Source: Symbiodinium natans
Lineage: Eukaryota > Sar > Dinophyceae > Suessiales > Symbiodiniaceae
DNA: 64,000 nucleotides
NCBI GenBank assembly: GCA_905221605.1
Contig: CAJNDS010000413.1
Span: forward strand, 893,243 to 957,242
Direction of reading: 5' to 3'
Part shown: one piece after another, positions 21,136 to 31,493 of the stretch
How the letters are laid out: every line of letters starts with the position of its first letter
Position numbering within the stretch: position 1 is the first letter of the stretch
Program-made: the position numbers and the translations under genes
The notes under the pieces: generated by a model
Database searches by the model: none
What the model saw: only the letters and a program-made list of their open reading frames with translations
What the model was told of the DNA's origin: nothing

Positions 21136-24100
21136 ATGCCTTCTCCGAAGCGATGGCTCCAACTTGCCTCGGATGGTGGACAAGATGGTGGAGCTGGAAA
21201 TGGTGCAGCTGAGTCTCTGGGTGAAAGATCGGTGTTGGAAGAGGTGATTCCCGGCGCTGAAGAACATCTGGAAGAGGCCTTGGTTGCAGAAAGCCCCAAT
21301 GTGGGTATGAATCCCAATAGGGATATGGTTAGCAATGCTGAAGCTGAAGGACGTGCTGTTTCTGTATCGCCAAAGCCTGGTGAGAAAAGGAACTGGGACG
21401 CGACTGGTGGTATAGATCGTGAAATGGAGGTGACTGTTTTACGAGTGTTGCACAAACACGGGTATCAGCCGTCGTCTTCGACTTCGGGTCGAATGGTAGA
21501 CCAAGAGTCTCAGACCGATCTGATTGGAGAAGTGCTGCAAGCGGCCCGGAGGCCTCTGAACAAGATCAAAAGGGGTCCATCTTCGAGTTCCCAAGGTGGT
21601 GGAAGCGGTCATGAACAGAAGGGTGCGGACAGCTTTGAAGCTGCACCTGCTGCTGGATACGCCATGGGGGAGGAGGAGATCCTACAGATGGAGGCTGAGA
21701 GGTTGCGACAGTTGTCCGAAGAAGAGGACGAGATGCGACAGGTCTCTGAAAGGGATGGTTTTCAGAAAGACGAGCATCTGATCAAAGCGTGCGATGGGAC
21801 AACGTGGGAATGGCACCTCCATGAAGATGGGAGACAATATTATTACTGCCTGGATACGCAGGAAAGCAAGTGGACATTGCCGGTGGTAGGTGAAAAGATG
21901 AAGAGTGACGAGGTGGTTGGGTCTCCTTCGGGCAATGAGCTGGAAATGGAGGCGGCACTGGATTCTTCATCCTCTACTCCGAAGACTGAGTCTACGAGGG
22001 CATTCCAGGGTAGTGTAAATAGTTTAGGTGAAAAAGATTTTTCCTCTACTATCAGGGATAGCGGTCCTAGGGCTGGTGGTGACGCCCCGACCTCGGGTTC
22101 TCCTGATGAGGAGGAGATTCCTGGAAACCGAACAGACATCGCTGGAGCTCAACATCTGGATCGGGAAGGAATGGGAGCACTTTCTGAGGGTGTGGCAGCG
22201 GTGGAATCGGTAGGTCCAGAAGAAAAGATTCCCAATGTGGAGATCGGAACTGTGTCGGCTGCAGAAGATCGAGTGGTGGATGTGGTACCTGTCGTTCGGG
22301 AATGTGGTCCTGGAGATTTGGAAGACGGAGGGAAAAGGTCGTGTGTTGCGACTGAGGAGGTCTCTTCGTTTGGTGCCAAGGTTCCTGCCATTCAAAGGGA
22401 AAAAGAAGCTTCTGGAATAGCTGGAGACACAGAAGATCTGAAAAATGAGGCCTGGAGCGCCAATGATGCGCGGGTCGATGCGCCAGATATTACCTGGAGT
22501 GCGAAGGAAGCACGGGTTGAGGTGCATATGGCGTTACGTTCCACGGGCGACTGCAACAATGGGGCGCAGGTCTCCGCAGCAGCTGATGATGGAGGTTCAC
22601 AGGTGGACGCACTGGTGCAACCTGAAGTTAGCAGCGAGGAACGAAATGACAAGGGCTACACCGGAGCCAATGAGGCAGCTGTGGTCAATGATGGTGGAAA
22701 TTCTCCTTTGGAGGCCATGGAACCAAAGGATCCTGCGGTGGAAGAAAGCATGCCTGCCGTGGATGATCGACTCAATTGCCCTGCAGTGGAGGAAGATTTG
22801 CCTGCTGCAGAAGGTGTGACAAAGGACTCCAATGATGGGTCCACTCCCATGAAGGGAGAAGTGTTGCCGTCTGGAAGTTCGCCGGAAGTCGACACCGAGC
22901 GAATTACAGCAGATGAGGCAAAGCCTTTGGCGGAGAAAAAGAGAGGTCCTGAAGTCCAGGAGCACAAAAAAGATGAGCTTGTGGGACTCGTGGAGCAGGA
23001 CGAGCAGTGTGACTCAAAGGTGAAAACAAAGGATGCGCCAGGAGCCGATGATACAGAGGTGGTTTCTGAAGAGCAAGCAAAGAAAGTGCCCCGAGCGGGA
23101 GCCTTGGAATCACCTGGGACACATTGCTATCAAGAGGGAGATGAGATCATGGGTCTAGTGCGCTGCATCAATGGGTATGGAGCCTTTTTGGACCATGGTG
23201 ATTTGAATGTATTGATTCCTACAGAAGGGAACAATACGTGCCATTTCAGATTTGGTGATACTGTCAATGGAACAGTGAAACTAGTGGAAGATGATGGTAC
23301 CATAATCTTGGACACCTTTCTGGTTTTGGAAGAGGACGTGGAGGACTCTTCCTCAACGCTGCGGAAGTGGAAACCCAGCGGCTGGAGTACGTGGTGGACG
23401 AATCCATGGTATGTTGGTCAGTGGTACCGAGATTCAAACGGTCAATGGGACTGGAAACAGGAGGAAGAGCATTCCGATGAGGAGCTTGTGATACAGGAGT
23501 TATCCTCTGAAGAACGAGAAGAAAGACAACTTTATGGAGAAAAGATCTACAAAGCTCTTCTGGAGAATGGAAACGAAGAGGAAGCCTATGTTGGCAAAAT
23601 TACAGGGATGCTGTTGGGTCGCCCGATGGAAGATTTACAGGAGTGTGTTGCAGATCAGGCATTCCTCAATGCGGAAGCTCGGCGCGCGTATGGCATCTTG
23701 CAAAATGGTGGTTGGAAGCCTGATGGTACAGAAAGCACAGGCTTGGGGGAGTTAACCACTTTTTCCCGAAAACAGTACCACAACGCGCTTTTCGAACTGG
23801 CATGCAAAAAAAGGAGATTTTCTCGACCAGTTGTGGGTGAAGCGGTGGCAACGGTGCTGAATCAAGGGGAAGATGAGTTTTGGAACGCGCTTTGGTTGGA
23901 CACCAAGCTATTTTTGCAGGAGCTTGATGGTGCAGTGCAATCCATGAGCAAAAGGGAGAACAAGCCAATGGAAGCCTACATGGACCCTGACCAGTACAAA
24001 AAGGCTTACATGACACCAAAGACTGTGTTGTCACCTGGTTACAGCAAGCTGTGCAAGTTCTTCAATCGGGGAAGGTGTCGCAATGGTGATGAGTGTTCCT

Positions 24101-27100
24101 ATGAGCATCGTCGTTATGGTGAAGGTTGGCCAGGAGGAGGGTCAACTGATCCAAAGAATAGCCAAGAAGCTGATGATGAGGATGGGAACATCGGTGACCC
24201 TCCCACAGAGGAAGGTACAGTGGATGAGGCACAGCAGGAGCGGGAGGATTTAGCCTTCCGGGCCAAGTACAATTTTGGCAAAGGTGCATCAAAGGGTGAG
24301 CCTACGTCAGGTGAGCCAAAAGGTCGGCTGTGTCTGTATTACAATCAAGGTGGTTGTAAATATGGGACTGCATGCAGGTACCTTCACAACGATGACATAG
24401 CATTGGAAGGGACTTGGGAGCCCGGCAAATCTTGGGACAATGCTTCCAGGAAGTCACTAAGAGACGCAGGGTTCCACAATTGCTGTTTCGATTATTACCT
24501 CCGAGGACGTTGCCGGAAAGGGTTAAATTTCTGCAAGTACTCCCATGACGAGATGTCAGAGGAGCGGCTGTCGCTCCTGAAACACTTGGTACAGGTGGCC
24601 AATCAGGTCCGGTTTGAAAAAGAGAGAGGATGGGAGATTACGGATAGAAGCACGTTTCAGCCGCCTGCAAGTGGGGGAGCTGAATCTTCCTCATCCTCGG
24701 CACCGAAAGCACTGCAAATGACCAATGTGTCACAAAAAGATGGTGAAAAAGGTACTCTGGATGAAGCAGAAGCTGATGAACAAAAGAATTCAGTGGCTGC
24801 ATCCACTGGTACTCAGCTTCAAAATCCGGAGGAGCCAATTGAAAATTGGATGGCTCGCAACGCACACCTGTGGGTGTATACCCCTCATGTAAGTGAGGTG
24901 ATGATTACGCTTGGTGTGACCAATGTGTCGGACTTGCAAGAGTTCATCTTTGTGGAAGATTTGGTTGACAAAGGGATCAACAAAGTGACCGCATGCAAAA
25001 TTCTGCAATTGGTGGGTGAGGTCCGATATCGACCGGGAGGACCGGAAAAGGCAGTTCCTTCTGATGCATCTGTACGGGTACAACAATCTTCTGGGAACAA
25101 AGGGACTGGAAGAGCGGCGGTGCGAACCCTCACTCAGGTGCGTGAAGCTGAAGACTCCGGTGCAAAAACTATGCCGAGAGGCTCCTATCGGGAGCTTTTT
25201 GATAAGGTCAGGTACCGTGATGGTTGGACGCTTGCGCAGAGGTCTCCGTTGTGTGTACAGAAGCTGCGGTTGGTGGGAGTTGGAATGCCGCCGGTGAATC
25301 CACCAACAAAAAAGTATCGGTCAAGATCAAACCCTGTGAGAAGGGGAAGGCCCTTGCTGGACAAAAAACAGGTGCGACAGGTGCCACGCTCTCGGTCACA
25401 ACGACGAGTGCAACCGGCGGAAGTGGTGGAAAAGCCGAAGCCACTGGAACTGAAGCCTCGTGGTGGGTTGTCGTATCGGTTCAGCAGAGCGTGGGCAGAT
25501 GTGGTGGATGATGATGAACAGGCGGAGGCTTTGGTCTCGTATGCCGCTTCCTCAAGCGATTCAAGCGAAGAGGAGACCAATGCCGTACAACGCCTGAAGG
25601 AAATCTTTTTGCAAGAAAGGGATTCAAAGAGAACTGCGAATCGTGGCAATGTTCCGCAAAGTGGTTCTTCAGGCTCCAATGACGGGCCGAAAAAATCGGT
25701 TCACCTTGGCGAAGGGCGCGACAAAGCGTCGCGGGGGGAGACCCGCCAAGAAGTGACTTCACAAACCCGCCAAGAAGTGACTTCACAAGTTTTTTCGCTA
25801 CCACAACCTTCTCGTCGAGCTGAACGGTCTCAAAAAAGAGCAAGGGATGGTTCAGTTATGGTTGGTTCGCTGGCGGTGGGCTCCACGGATGAGGTTTTAC
25901 CTGGGCAAGGTGTTGCTGGACAGGTGAATGTCTCTGAAAGCGCTCAAGTTCTTCCTGGGCAAGAAGTGGCTGGACAGGAGACGGCGCCGGAAGGAGCAGT
26001 ACAGATTTCTGGCGAGGAGACTGACCAAAAAGAAGGAGAAGGTGGGAGCAATGACCTCCGTGGTGATGATGCGAAGATGTTGGATGGTGGTCCGGTGAGG
26101 AGTGACCTTCAGCAATTGCTGGTTAAAGGCCTTCTGACTCGGATTTATTGGAAGGTTGCAGTTGGCAAGTTGCCGGTGGGGCAAAGAGACTGCCAAAAAG
26201 GGTCCAATAAGATGGATCGAAATTTGGTTATTAGCATGTCATCCGAGGGTGCAAGCGAACAGGATGAGAACCTGGCACTGGAGGACGATGCTGATCAGTC
26301 AATGGGTGACGGTGCGATGGTTGTTCTGGTGTATGATCCAAGGACGCTGATTCAGTCGCCAACAACTGATTGGGTTATGCGTCGCGGTCTTACCGATCGT
26401 TCCGTCTGGCCAGCAATGGCGTACATGGCACAGAGGATATGTGCTGAAATGGTTCAAGTGGATGAAATGAATGCCCAGCTAGGGACTGGAGCACTCCTTT
26501 TTCAAAGGAGAGATCAAGGACATTATACTGACCTGCATCATTCGTTCCATGAAAACCCGTGCTTGCCGGCGGTGGGGAATTATCCTCTTTCAGTGATGGG
26601 TGCTTTGTTGTCTCCTGGTCTGGAAGGGGAATTCAAGAACACTGACAAGTTTGGAACTGCTATGGAGGCAATTGCCTACGATTGGAGCCGCAGTCCAGGC
26701 ATGGAAGTTCATATTGAACTTATGGCGAGGGTAGCCAAAATGGTTCACCCATTCCTGAATCTGGGAGCCCAAGGGTCGGTGATGATTTCGGAATTTCTCT
26801 GGCAGCGCGGGAGGGCTCGGTTGATGGAGTTCCTTCAAGCGGCGACTTGTGCGGACCAATTGGAGGCTCTCTGGAGAAGGATGGACGACGATGCTGATGA
26901 AGAGGTGGATCCTTCGACAGCGGTGCTGGAAGTTTTTGGACCAGAGGGTGCGGTGCTTGATCAAGGGAACAATGAATCCCTTATTCCCATTGAAGATGCT
27001 GGAGGTGAGATAAGTGGTGACACTGGAGGGGATGGCAAAGCGCCAGAAGTTTCTCCGGAAGAGGAGACATCCAGTGGGTCATCAAGACTGGCGGACACAA

Positions 27101-28995
27101 GGATTTTCTTGTGGTCAGTGTACTCCCGCGTGGCTTCGAATTTCTCTATGCAGGACCGCACTACTGGTAAGATCTTTGACAGCACAAAAGGGTATCCTGG
27201 TGAAGGACCAAACAATGATGACAATCCTTCCTCTAAGGGGAACTTACCCTGGATCTCGGAAGACTACCTCGACGAAGTGGTGTCAAAAAAGATGGAAAGG
27301 TCTTCAGATATGGATGGGTTTGTTCCGGGAAGTGAGGGACCATTGGAAAAGGTAGAGGTGGAGAATGTTACTGCCTCTAAAATTCTTATGGCTCTTTGGA
27401 AGAAGGGACATAGAGTTGGTTATAGGAGGTTGTGTCGTTTGAACGCATCTGGATGCAAGGTTGGAGCAATGAAACGTCCAATCAAAAGGGTGCAGAAGAT
27501 TGGCACTAGAAAGGCCTTCATGAAGATGTTCAATGTTTTTGGATCGTCTCAGCATGGCTCAGGAGTTGGCGGAAAACCGATCATGAAGGTGGTAGGACCA
27601 AGGCCGGGTTTTCCAGCTGTACTCCAAGCACCAAATACTGATAGCACGTCGGGTGAAGGGAGCAGTCCCCAGGTACATGGCAATGTTCATGTAGAGCACA
27701 ATCGCCCTATGGACCGGTATGAGGCAGAGCGCTTGGAGAAGAGGAAGAAGGGTTTCTGCTATTGGTTCGGCAGGGGGAAAGATCGCTGCAAATTCGGTGA
27801 CGACTGCAAATTCATCCATTCCGAAGATGATGTGGTGCTACATTCATATTGGTGCAAATACTATGTGGCAGGGAGAGAATGTTTCGCTGGAAAGGATTGT
27901 GAGTTCTCGCATGATGCAACTGGTGTGAGGTGCGTCCAGTTTGCTCGGTCTGGGAAGTGTCGATTTGGTGACAGGTGTGTCTTCGAGCATGGTGTTCCGT
28001 TGGAAAAACAGAGGCCAAGGTCTCCAAGGACGCCCCCAAGGGATGGTCCAAGGAAAAAGTCTGGTGCAAATGGTGGAGAAAAGGAGATCTCTCCTGAACA
28101 GTTCGATGATGATGAGGAGGATTTTATGGTTTATGACGAAGAGACCAAGATGACGGAACTGTTGATGGAGGCGATTTCATTTCTCTCCGGTGGCAAGCCA
28201 GATTTGGCTCGAGCAGAGGCGGACCCATTGTTCAAACTCCTGAAGTTCACTGGAGATGCTGACCAAATGGATCAAGTATGGGTTTCGTGGACCACTGAAA
28301 TGTTGTCCGTGCTGGAACTTCTCGAAGTAGTGAAGTCGTATGAGGTTTCGCTCGCGGAGGTGGAAGAATGGGTCAATGACCTGAGGATATGGTATGAGCG
28401 AGCCAATTTGGGAGAGGAAAAGGATCCCAAAAGAGGTAAAAAGAGATCCCTAGAAAGGGAGTCCAGCAAGGATATTCCTGCCGAAACAGGAGTGGTTGAG
28501 ACTTCGGAGACGGAGGTTGCCGTTGAAGAAGAGAAGAAAAAGGTAAAAAAGAAGAGGAAAGCTGCAGCTATTGAAGATCCTTACACTCTCATGGTTCCAA
28601 AGCCGAAGAAGATGCCGACGATCATTGAGAAGGGTGGATCAACATCCAATGTGGTGGCTTCTGCAGTGGAAAAATCCTCGAAGACGCGCACAAAGTCAAA
28701 TGTCGGTGGAAAGACAAAGAAGAGGGAGAAAAGTCAGAGTCCCAAAAAAGAAGAGGTGGTAATGGTTCAAGATCCTGAAGAAAAGGATCGTCCATCTGAT
28801 GCGGATGCACCAGGGTCTGCCACTGCGAATGAAGAGCTGGGTCAATCTTGCCAGGCGATTGAGGACGCAAAGAGAGAAGGATTGGTATCCTCAATTCAAA
28901 GGGGCGTACAGGATCCTGTTCTTACAGTTTCGGACCTGGAGTATATTCTGCTGCAACTTCACCTCAAGATTGCCAACAATCGGAAAAAGAAGTGA
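21136..28995 (+). CDS. Gag-like polyprotein of the LTR element: WW, S1 and six CCCH fingers
   Basis: An intact frame of 2,619 codons from the first ATG (21136); the frame is also open to a GTG at 21103. Features seen, by rough residue: WW-like segment 220-250 (TTWEWHLHEDGRQYYY then SKWTLP); S1/OB fold 664-730 (GDEIMGLV, GYGAFLDHG, GDTVNGTV); CCCH fingers at 970-992, 1064-1086 and 1115-1138; a SAM-like helical stretch 1244-1296 (tentative); Arg/Ser-rich region near 1400; repeated LPGQxVAGQ and TRQEVTSQ units; three more CCCH fingers at 2207-2285; and a lysine-rich tail (KKKVKKKRK) that could be a nuclear signal. CCCH, S1 and WW domains bind RNA or proline motifs, which suits packaging of element RNA. 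No enzyme domain is recognised. A captured host RNA-binding gene is the alternative to a true Gag. Confidence 0.8.
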   Translation: MPSPKRWLQLASDGGQDGGAGNGAAESLGERSVLEEVIPGAEEHLEEALVAESPNVGMNPNRDMVSNAEAEGRAVSVSPKPGEKRNWDATGGIDREMEVTVLRVLHKHGYQPSSSTSGRMVDQESQTDLIGEVLQAARRPLNKIKRGPSSSSQGGGSGHEQKGADSFEAAPAAGYAMGEEEILQMEAERLRQLSEEEDEMRQVSERDGFQKDEHLIKACDGTTWEWHLHEDGRQYYYCLDTQESKWTLPVVGEKMKSDEVVGSPSGNELEMEAALDSSSSTPKTESTRAFQGSVNSLGEKDFSSTIRDSGPRAGGDAPTSGSPDEEEIPGNRTDIAGAQHLDREGMGALSEGVAAVESVGPEEKIPNVEIGTVSAAEDRVVDVVPVVRECGPGDLEDGGKRSCVATEEVSSFGAKVPAIQREKEASGIAGDTEDLKNEAWSANDARVDAPDITWSAKEARVEVHMALRSTGDCNNGAQVSAAADDGGSQVDALVQPEVSSEERNDKGYTGANEAAVVNDGGNSPLEAMEPKDPAVEESMPAVDDRLNCPAVEEDLPAAEGVTKDSNDGSTPMKGEVLPSGSSPEVDTERITADEAKPLAEKKRGPEVQEHKKDELVGLVEQDEQCDSKVKTKDAPGADDTEVVSEEQAKKVPRAGALESPGTHCYQEGDEIMGLVRCINGYGAFLDHGDLNVLIPTEGNNTCHFRFGDTVNGTVKLVEDDGTIILDTFLVLEEDVEDSSSTLRKWKPSGWSTWWTNPWYVGQWYRDSNGQWDWKQEEEHSDEELVIQELSSEEREERQLYGEKIYKALLENGNEEEAYVGKITGMLLGRPMEDLQECVADQAFLNAEARRAYGILQNGGWKPDGTESTGLGELTTFSRKQYHNALFELACKKRRFSRPVVGEAVATVLNQGEDEFWNALWLDTKLFLQELDGAVQSMSKRENKPMEAYMDPDQYKKAYMTPKTVLSPGYSKLCKFFNRGRCRNGDECSYEHRRYGEGWPGGGSTDPKNSQEADDEDGNIGDPPTEEGTVDEAQQEREDLAFRAKYNFGKGASKGEPTSGEPKGRLCLYYNQGGCKYGTACRYLHNDDIALEGTWEPGKSWDNASRKSLRDAGFHNCCFDYYLRGRCRKGLNFCKYSHDEMSEERLSLLKHLVQVANQVRFEKERGWEITDRSTFQPPASGGAESSSSSAPKALQMTNVSQKDGEKGTLDEAEADEQKNSVAASTGTQLQNPEEPIENWMARNAHLWVYTPHVSEVMITLGVTNVSDLQEFIFVEDLVDKGINKVTACKILQLVGEVRYRPGGPEKAVPSDASVRVQQSSGNKGTGRAAVRTLTQVREAEDSGAKTMPRGSYRELFDKVRYRDGWTLAQRSPLCVQKLRLVGVGMPPVNPPTKKYRSRSNPVRRGRPLLDKKQVRQVPRSRSQRRVQPAEVVEKPKPLELKPRGGLSYRFSRAWADVVDDDEQAEALVSYAASSSDSSEEETNAVQRLKEIFLQERDSKRTANRGNVPQSGSSGSNDGPKKSVHLGEGRDKASRGETRQEVTSQTRQEVTSQVFSLPQPSRRAERSQKRARDGSVMVGSLAVGSTDEVLPGQGVAGQVNVSESAQVLPGQEVAGQETAPEGAVQISGEETDQKEGEGGSNDLRGDDAKMLDGGPVRSDLQQLLVKGLLTRIYWKVAVGKLPVGQRDCQKGSNKMDRNLVISMSSEGASEQDENLALEDDADQSMGDGAMVVLVYDPRTLIQSPTTDWVMRRGLTDRSVWPAMAYMAQRICAEMVQVDEMNAQLGTGALLFQRRDQGHYTDLHHSFHENPCLPAVGNYPLSVMGALLSPGLEGEFKNTDKFGTAMEAIAYDWSRSPGMEVHIELMARVAKMVHPFLNLGAQGSVMISEFLWQRGRARLMEFLQAATCADQLEALWRRMDDDADEEVDPSTAVLEVFGPEGAVLDQGNNESLIPIEDAGGEISGDTGGDGKAPEVSPEEETSSGSSRLADTRIFLWSVYSRVASNFSMQDRTTGKIFDSTKGYPGEGPNNDDNPSSKGNLPWISEDYLDEVVSKKMERSSDMDGFVPGSEGPLEKVEVENVTASKILMALWKKGHRVGYRRLCRLNASGCKVGAMKRPIKRVQKIGTRKAFMKMFNVFGSSQHGSGVGGKPIMKVVGPRPGFPAVLQAPNTDSTSGEGSSPQVHGNVHVEHNRPMDRYEAERLEKRKKGFCYWFGRGKDRCKFGDDCKFIHSEDDVVLHSYWCKYYVAGRECFAGKDCEFSHDATGVRCVQFARSGKCRFGDRCVFEHGVPLEKQRPRSPRTPPRDGPRKKSGANGGEKEISPEQFDDDEEDFMVYDEETKMTELLMEAISFLSGGKPDLARAEADPLFKLLKFTGDADQMDQVWVSWTTEMLSVLELLEVVKSYEVSLAEVEEWVNDLRIWYERANLGEEKDPKRGKKRSLERESSKDIPAETGVVETSETEVAVEEEKKKVKKKRKAAAIEDPYTLMVPKPKKMPTIIEKGGSTSNVVASAVEKSSKTRTKSNVGGKTKKREKSQSPKKEEVVMVQDPEEKDRPSDADAPGSATANEELGQSCQAIEDAKREGLVSSIQRGVQDPVLTVSDLEYILLQLHLKIANNRKKK

Positions 28996-29352
28996 TTGGA
29001 TGGTATGGATGAAGGGATAGTTTTTCTCTTTCTGGAGACGGGTGCGCTGGAACAGCCAATGTGCTGACAATGTGGTGGTTACTATTAAGGGTATGGAAAT
29101 CCCTGATAGTAGAAGTAAGTAGCTTTTCGCGTAGCGAAGACCACGGTTTGTGGTGAAGAAGGCCAAGGAGTCTTCAGTGATGAGAGGATCATGGTGAAAA
29201 AAGATTCTCTATGGGTAGTAGGTTAGCCAATGTGCTATAATTCCGTCCTGGAAGACGTTAAACCACAACTTGCATTTCAAGCAGCTGGCTGCTGCCTTAA
29301 TGGCAGTTTTTGGCCAAAAGACCTGCATCTCCAATGTGTCCTAGGAAATCCT
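28996..29352 (+). other. 3' untranslated segment of the LTR element
   Basis: Non-coding sequence between the ORF stop and the polypurine tract. It contains GCCAATGTGCT twice (29055 and 29225 areas) and two inverted CCTAGGAAATCCTAGG arms just before the tract. No gene is seen. Confidence 0.6.
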
Positions 29353-29365
29353 AGGACAGGGGGAG
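29353..29365 (+). promoter_or_regulatory. Polypurine tract
   Basis: AGGACAGGGGGAG ends one base before the TG of the 3' LTR, the expected place for the plus-strand primer of an LTR element. One C interrupts the purines. Confidence 0.75.
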
Positions 29366-29644
29366 TGCGGAGCTGCAATTGGTATTGTAGAAAGGAGTTA
29401 GTGTTGGAAGTTGAAAGGGTTAATGAACCCGTAAACTATGTTTGGCTCAAGGATGGCCAGCCCGTCCAAAGAAAAAAGTCCGTGTTTGGGAGTGAGGGTT
29501 GGGTTAGTGCCCCTCTACTTGTGTAAGGGTGCCCCTTCCTTGTTGCTCTTATCCGTGTTCTTGGTTGTTTCTTGGTTCGATCTGGGAAATATAAGTTCAG
29601 GGCGATTAGGGGAGTTGATTTCCTTCCTTGGTTGTCCCTCCGTA
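29366..29644 (+). repeat. 3' LTR
   Basis: 279 bp, same length as the 5' copy, with two substitutions. It keeps CCGTA in the spliced-leader-like site and CTCCGTA at its end, so it may be nearer the ancestral state at both differences. Confidence 0.9.
29429..29451 (+). promoter_or_regulatory. Spliced-leader-like sequence in the 3' LTR
   Basis: CCGTA at 29429-29433 and TTTGGCTCAAG at 29441-29451, the two ends of the dinoflagellate spliced leader, with a 7-base spacer in place of 5 bases. Confidence 0.6.
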
Positions 29645-29649
29645 CCCTA
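29645..29649. other. Right target-site duplication of the LTR element (CCCTA)
   Basis: CCCTA directly follows the 3' LTR and matches 20785-20789. Confidence 0.65.
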
Positions 29650-29766
29650 AACCCTGGGCACTGGGCTTTGGGGGACTTCTTGGCCTACGCATCCAGACGA
29701 CGGGATGGGACTACGAACACCCCAAGCATGGCTAGCGGTTTAAATGTGGTTCTTAGAGTCCCCAGG

Positions 29767-29863
29767 TAGGGTTTAGGGTTTAGGGTTTAGGGTTTAGGGT
29801 TTAGGGTTTAGGGTTTAGGGTTTAGGGTTTAGGGTTTAGGGTTTAGGGTTTAGGGTTTAGGGC
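29767..29863 (+). repeat. Interstitial telomere-type array (TTTAGGG)n
   Basis: About 14 TTTAGGG units. The flanking 29650-29766 is low-copy and ends in CCCCAG|GTAGGG, which could be an exon end. A coding-like tandem (NFYPFPKH then NFYPFRKH) is at about 30014-30075. Confidence 0.95.
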
Positions 29864-30119
29864 TTAGGGTTATTTCTAGTTGTTCTAGGTTCTAAGTTTT
29901 AGGGTTGGGTTTTGTCGTACTTCGGAAGGAGACGAAGCAGTGTAGAGTGGGGCGCAGAGTGTTCCATCATTCGAGTGCTGGCATCTTCTGGGGGCAAGCC
30001 CAACCGGTTGCTCAACTTCTACCCCTTCCCTAAACACGTGATGAACTTCTACCCCTTCCGTAAACACGCGATGACACACCAAAAGGGTTTAGGGTTTAGG
30101 GTTTAGGGTTTAGGGCCAA

Positions 30120-31289
30120 GCTTGAAACCCTTAACCTTCGAGCCCTCCTTTCTCCATTCCCACAGGGTCTGCCCTGCAGAACTATTCTGGAAACAGCCCA
30201 CCCCCCCGCTCCCCCGCTCCCCTCTCCAAACAAACGAAAAACACAATAAAGACATGACTGCTAGCTCTCCGGCCCTGGCTGCCTGTGTTACCAGCTTTCT
30301 GACAATGTTCTGACAATGCGGTGTAGGGTTGAGGCTTTAGGTCTAGGGTTTAGGGTTTCCGGTTCTGTTCCTTTGCAACCCTCAATCTCTAAACCCCAAG
30401 CCCGAACCTTCGTGCCATGTTGGTTCCTGCCATGACCATGAACCCAGGCTTCCGGAGCTCACGTCCGCGCCCCGAGCAAAGGGTGAGTTAGGGTGTGGTC
30501 GGTCTTGTGGGGCATTTTAGGGCTTGAGGTTGATGGTTTCTAGGGGTAGATGAGGGCAATTTTTTGTTGCCTTTGCCGGGAGGTGAGGGTGTGGTTCAGG
30601 GTCAGGGTGTCAAGGGTTCGGGGTTCGAGGCAGTGCAGCGGGACTGTCGAGCCCTCTCAGCGTCGTAGTGAGTCGTAGGGCGCGCAGTGCTGATAACATT
30701 TGGCAGTAGGGCAGACCGAAAAACGGTGGGTACCATCATTGACAAAGAATTCGGTCACAGCACCCAAGTGTGGGGTTCAGCCATCCCCCCCCCCCCCCCC
30801 ACACACAGAAACGAATGAAGTCCTAAATCCTAGACCCTTTGTGGCACCCAGGTTACCCAAATCCGAAGTTCCTGCAAGACCGAACAGCTGCATTGTGGTC
30901 CGCTTGGTGGGGTGTCCTGTGCACAATACGGTACCCTAAAAAGCCTAAGCCTACACCCTGAATCCTTCGTCAGGACCTCCAATTCAGACAGACCCTCAAC
31001 CCTTAACCCTAAATCGCTGAGGTCGGAGAATCCTGACCTACTGCCTAAGGCACGGCGGCCGGGTTTTGCAGTACTGGAACATCCGTCAGGTTTAGGCCCC
31101 AAAGCCCAGAAATTGGGGGGGTGGGGTGGGGGGGATGGAGGAACAAGGGATTGGTGGTGGGGATGAGAGTGGAGAGGGGGGGGGACGGGGGAGGGGTCGA
31201 GGTAGGTTTGGGACCAAGACATTCGAGCTCCGAGACCTGAGCTACAAAACCTCATCCCATAGCTCAGGTTTTAGGCATAGGCCTGGTTC
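30120..31289. other. Mixed low-copy and repeat DNA
   Basis: Scattered telomere-type units, homopolymer C at 30784-30800 and G-rich tracts at 31109-31200. Coding-like fragments at about 30412-30480 and 30848-30900 (+) have AG on the left, but I cannot identify them. Confidence 0.35.
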
Positions 31290-31415
31290 TGTGCATTTCG
31301 CCTTTTTGGTTCTGGGTTCCTATGATAGCTACTTATACCTAAAAAGTATATACTCTTTTTTCCAGGGTCTACTCCAAACTCGGGCCAAAAAGGTAGTACA
31401 TAGGAGCCCTAGAGT
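31290..31415. repeat. Family K element, copy 1
   Basis: GGTTCTGGGTTCCTATGATA, ACTTATACCTAAAAAGTATA and CCAGGGTCTACTCCAAA recur at 32860-32930. Confidence 0.55.
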
Positions 31416-31448
31416 CTGGGTCTAGGGGTGTGACTCCGCACCCCTCAG

Positions 31449-31493
31449 GCGAAAGCTCTCCAGCGCCTTCTCGAGGACATCCTCCTTCCCTTC
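31449..31493 (+). CDS. Orphan candidate exon
   Basis: After a CCCTCAG acceptor the + strand reads AKALQRLLEDILLPFR, then runs into TTTAGGG. The size and style resemble the other short exons here. No family is recognised; a second unassigned open piece (LLYDGPWYVMAAQGIPEKV) is at about 31921-31985. Confidence 0.3.

Larger units (their letters stand above)
20790..29644 (+). mobile_element. Complete young LTR retroelement, Gag-like ORF only
   Basis: An 8,855-bp element bounded by 279-bp direct repeats that differ at only two positions. It is flanked by CCCTA on both sides. A primer-binding site abuts the 5' LTR, a polypurine tract abuts the 3' LTR, and one uninterrupted 2,619-codon frame fills the interior. 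I find no YxDD reverse transcriptase, protease, RNase H or integrase motif, so it looks non-autonomous, like plant elements that have terminal repeats and only a gag gene. The primer site is of the copia type, which hints that a Ty1/copia relative supplies the enzymes. It is inserted in a CCCTAAA array. LTR identity of about 99% and the intact ORF indicate recent movement. Confidence 0.85.

Noticed and set aside
22024-22527. Antisense open frames within the LTR element ORF
   Set aside because: They are shadows of a highly biased 2,619-codon frame and show no domain.
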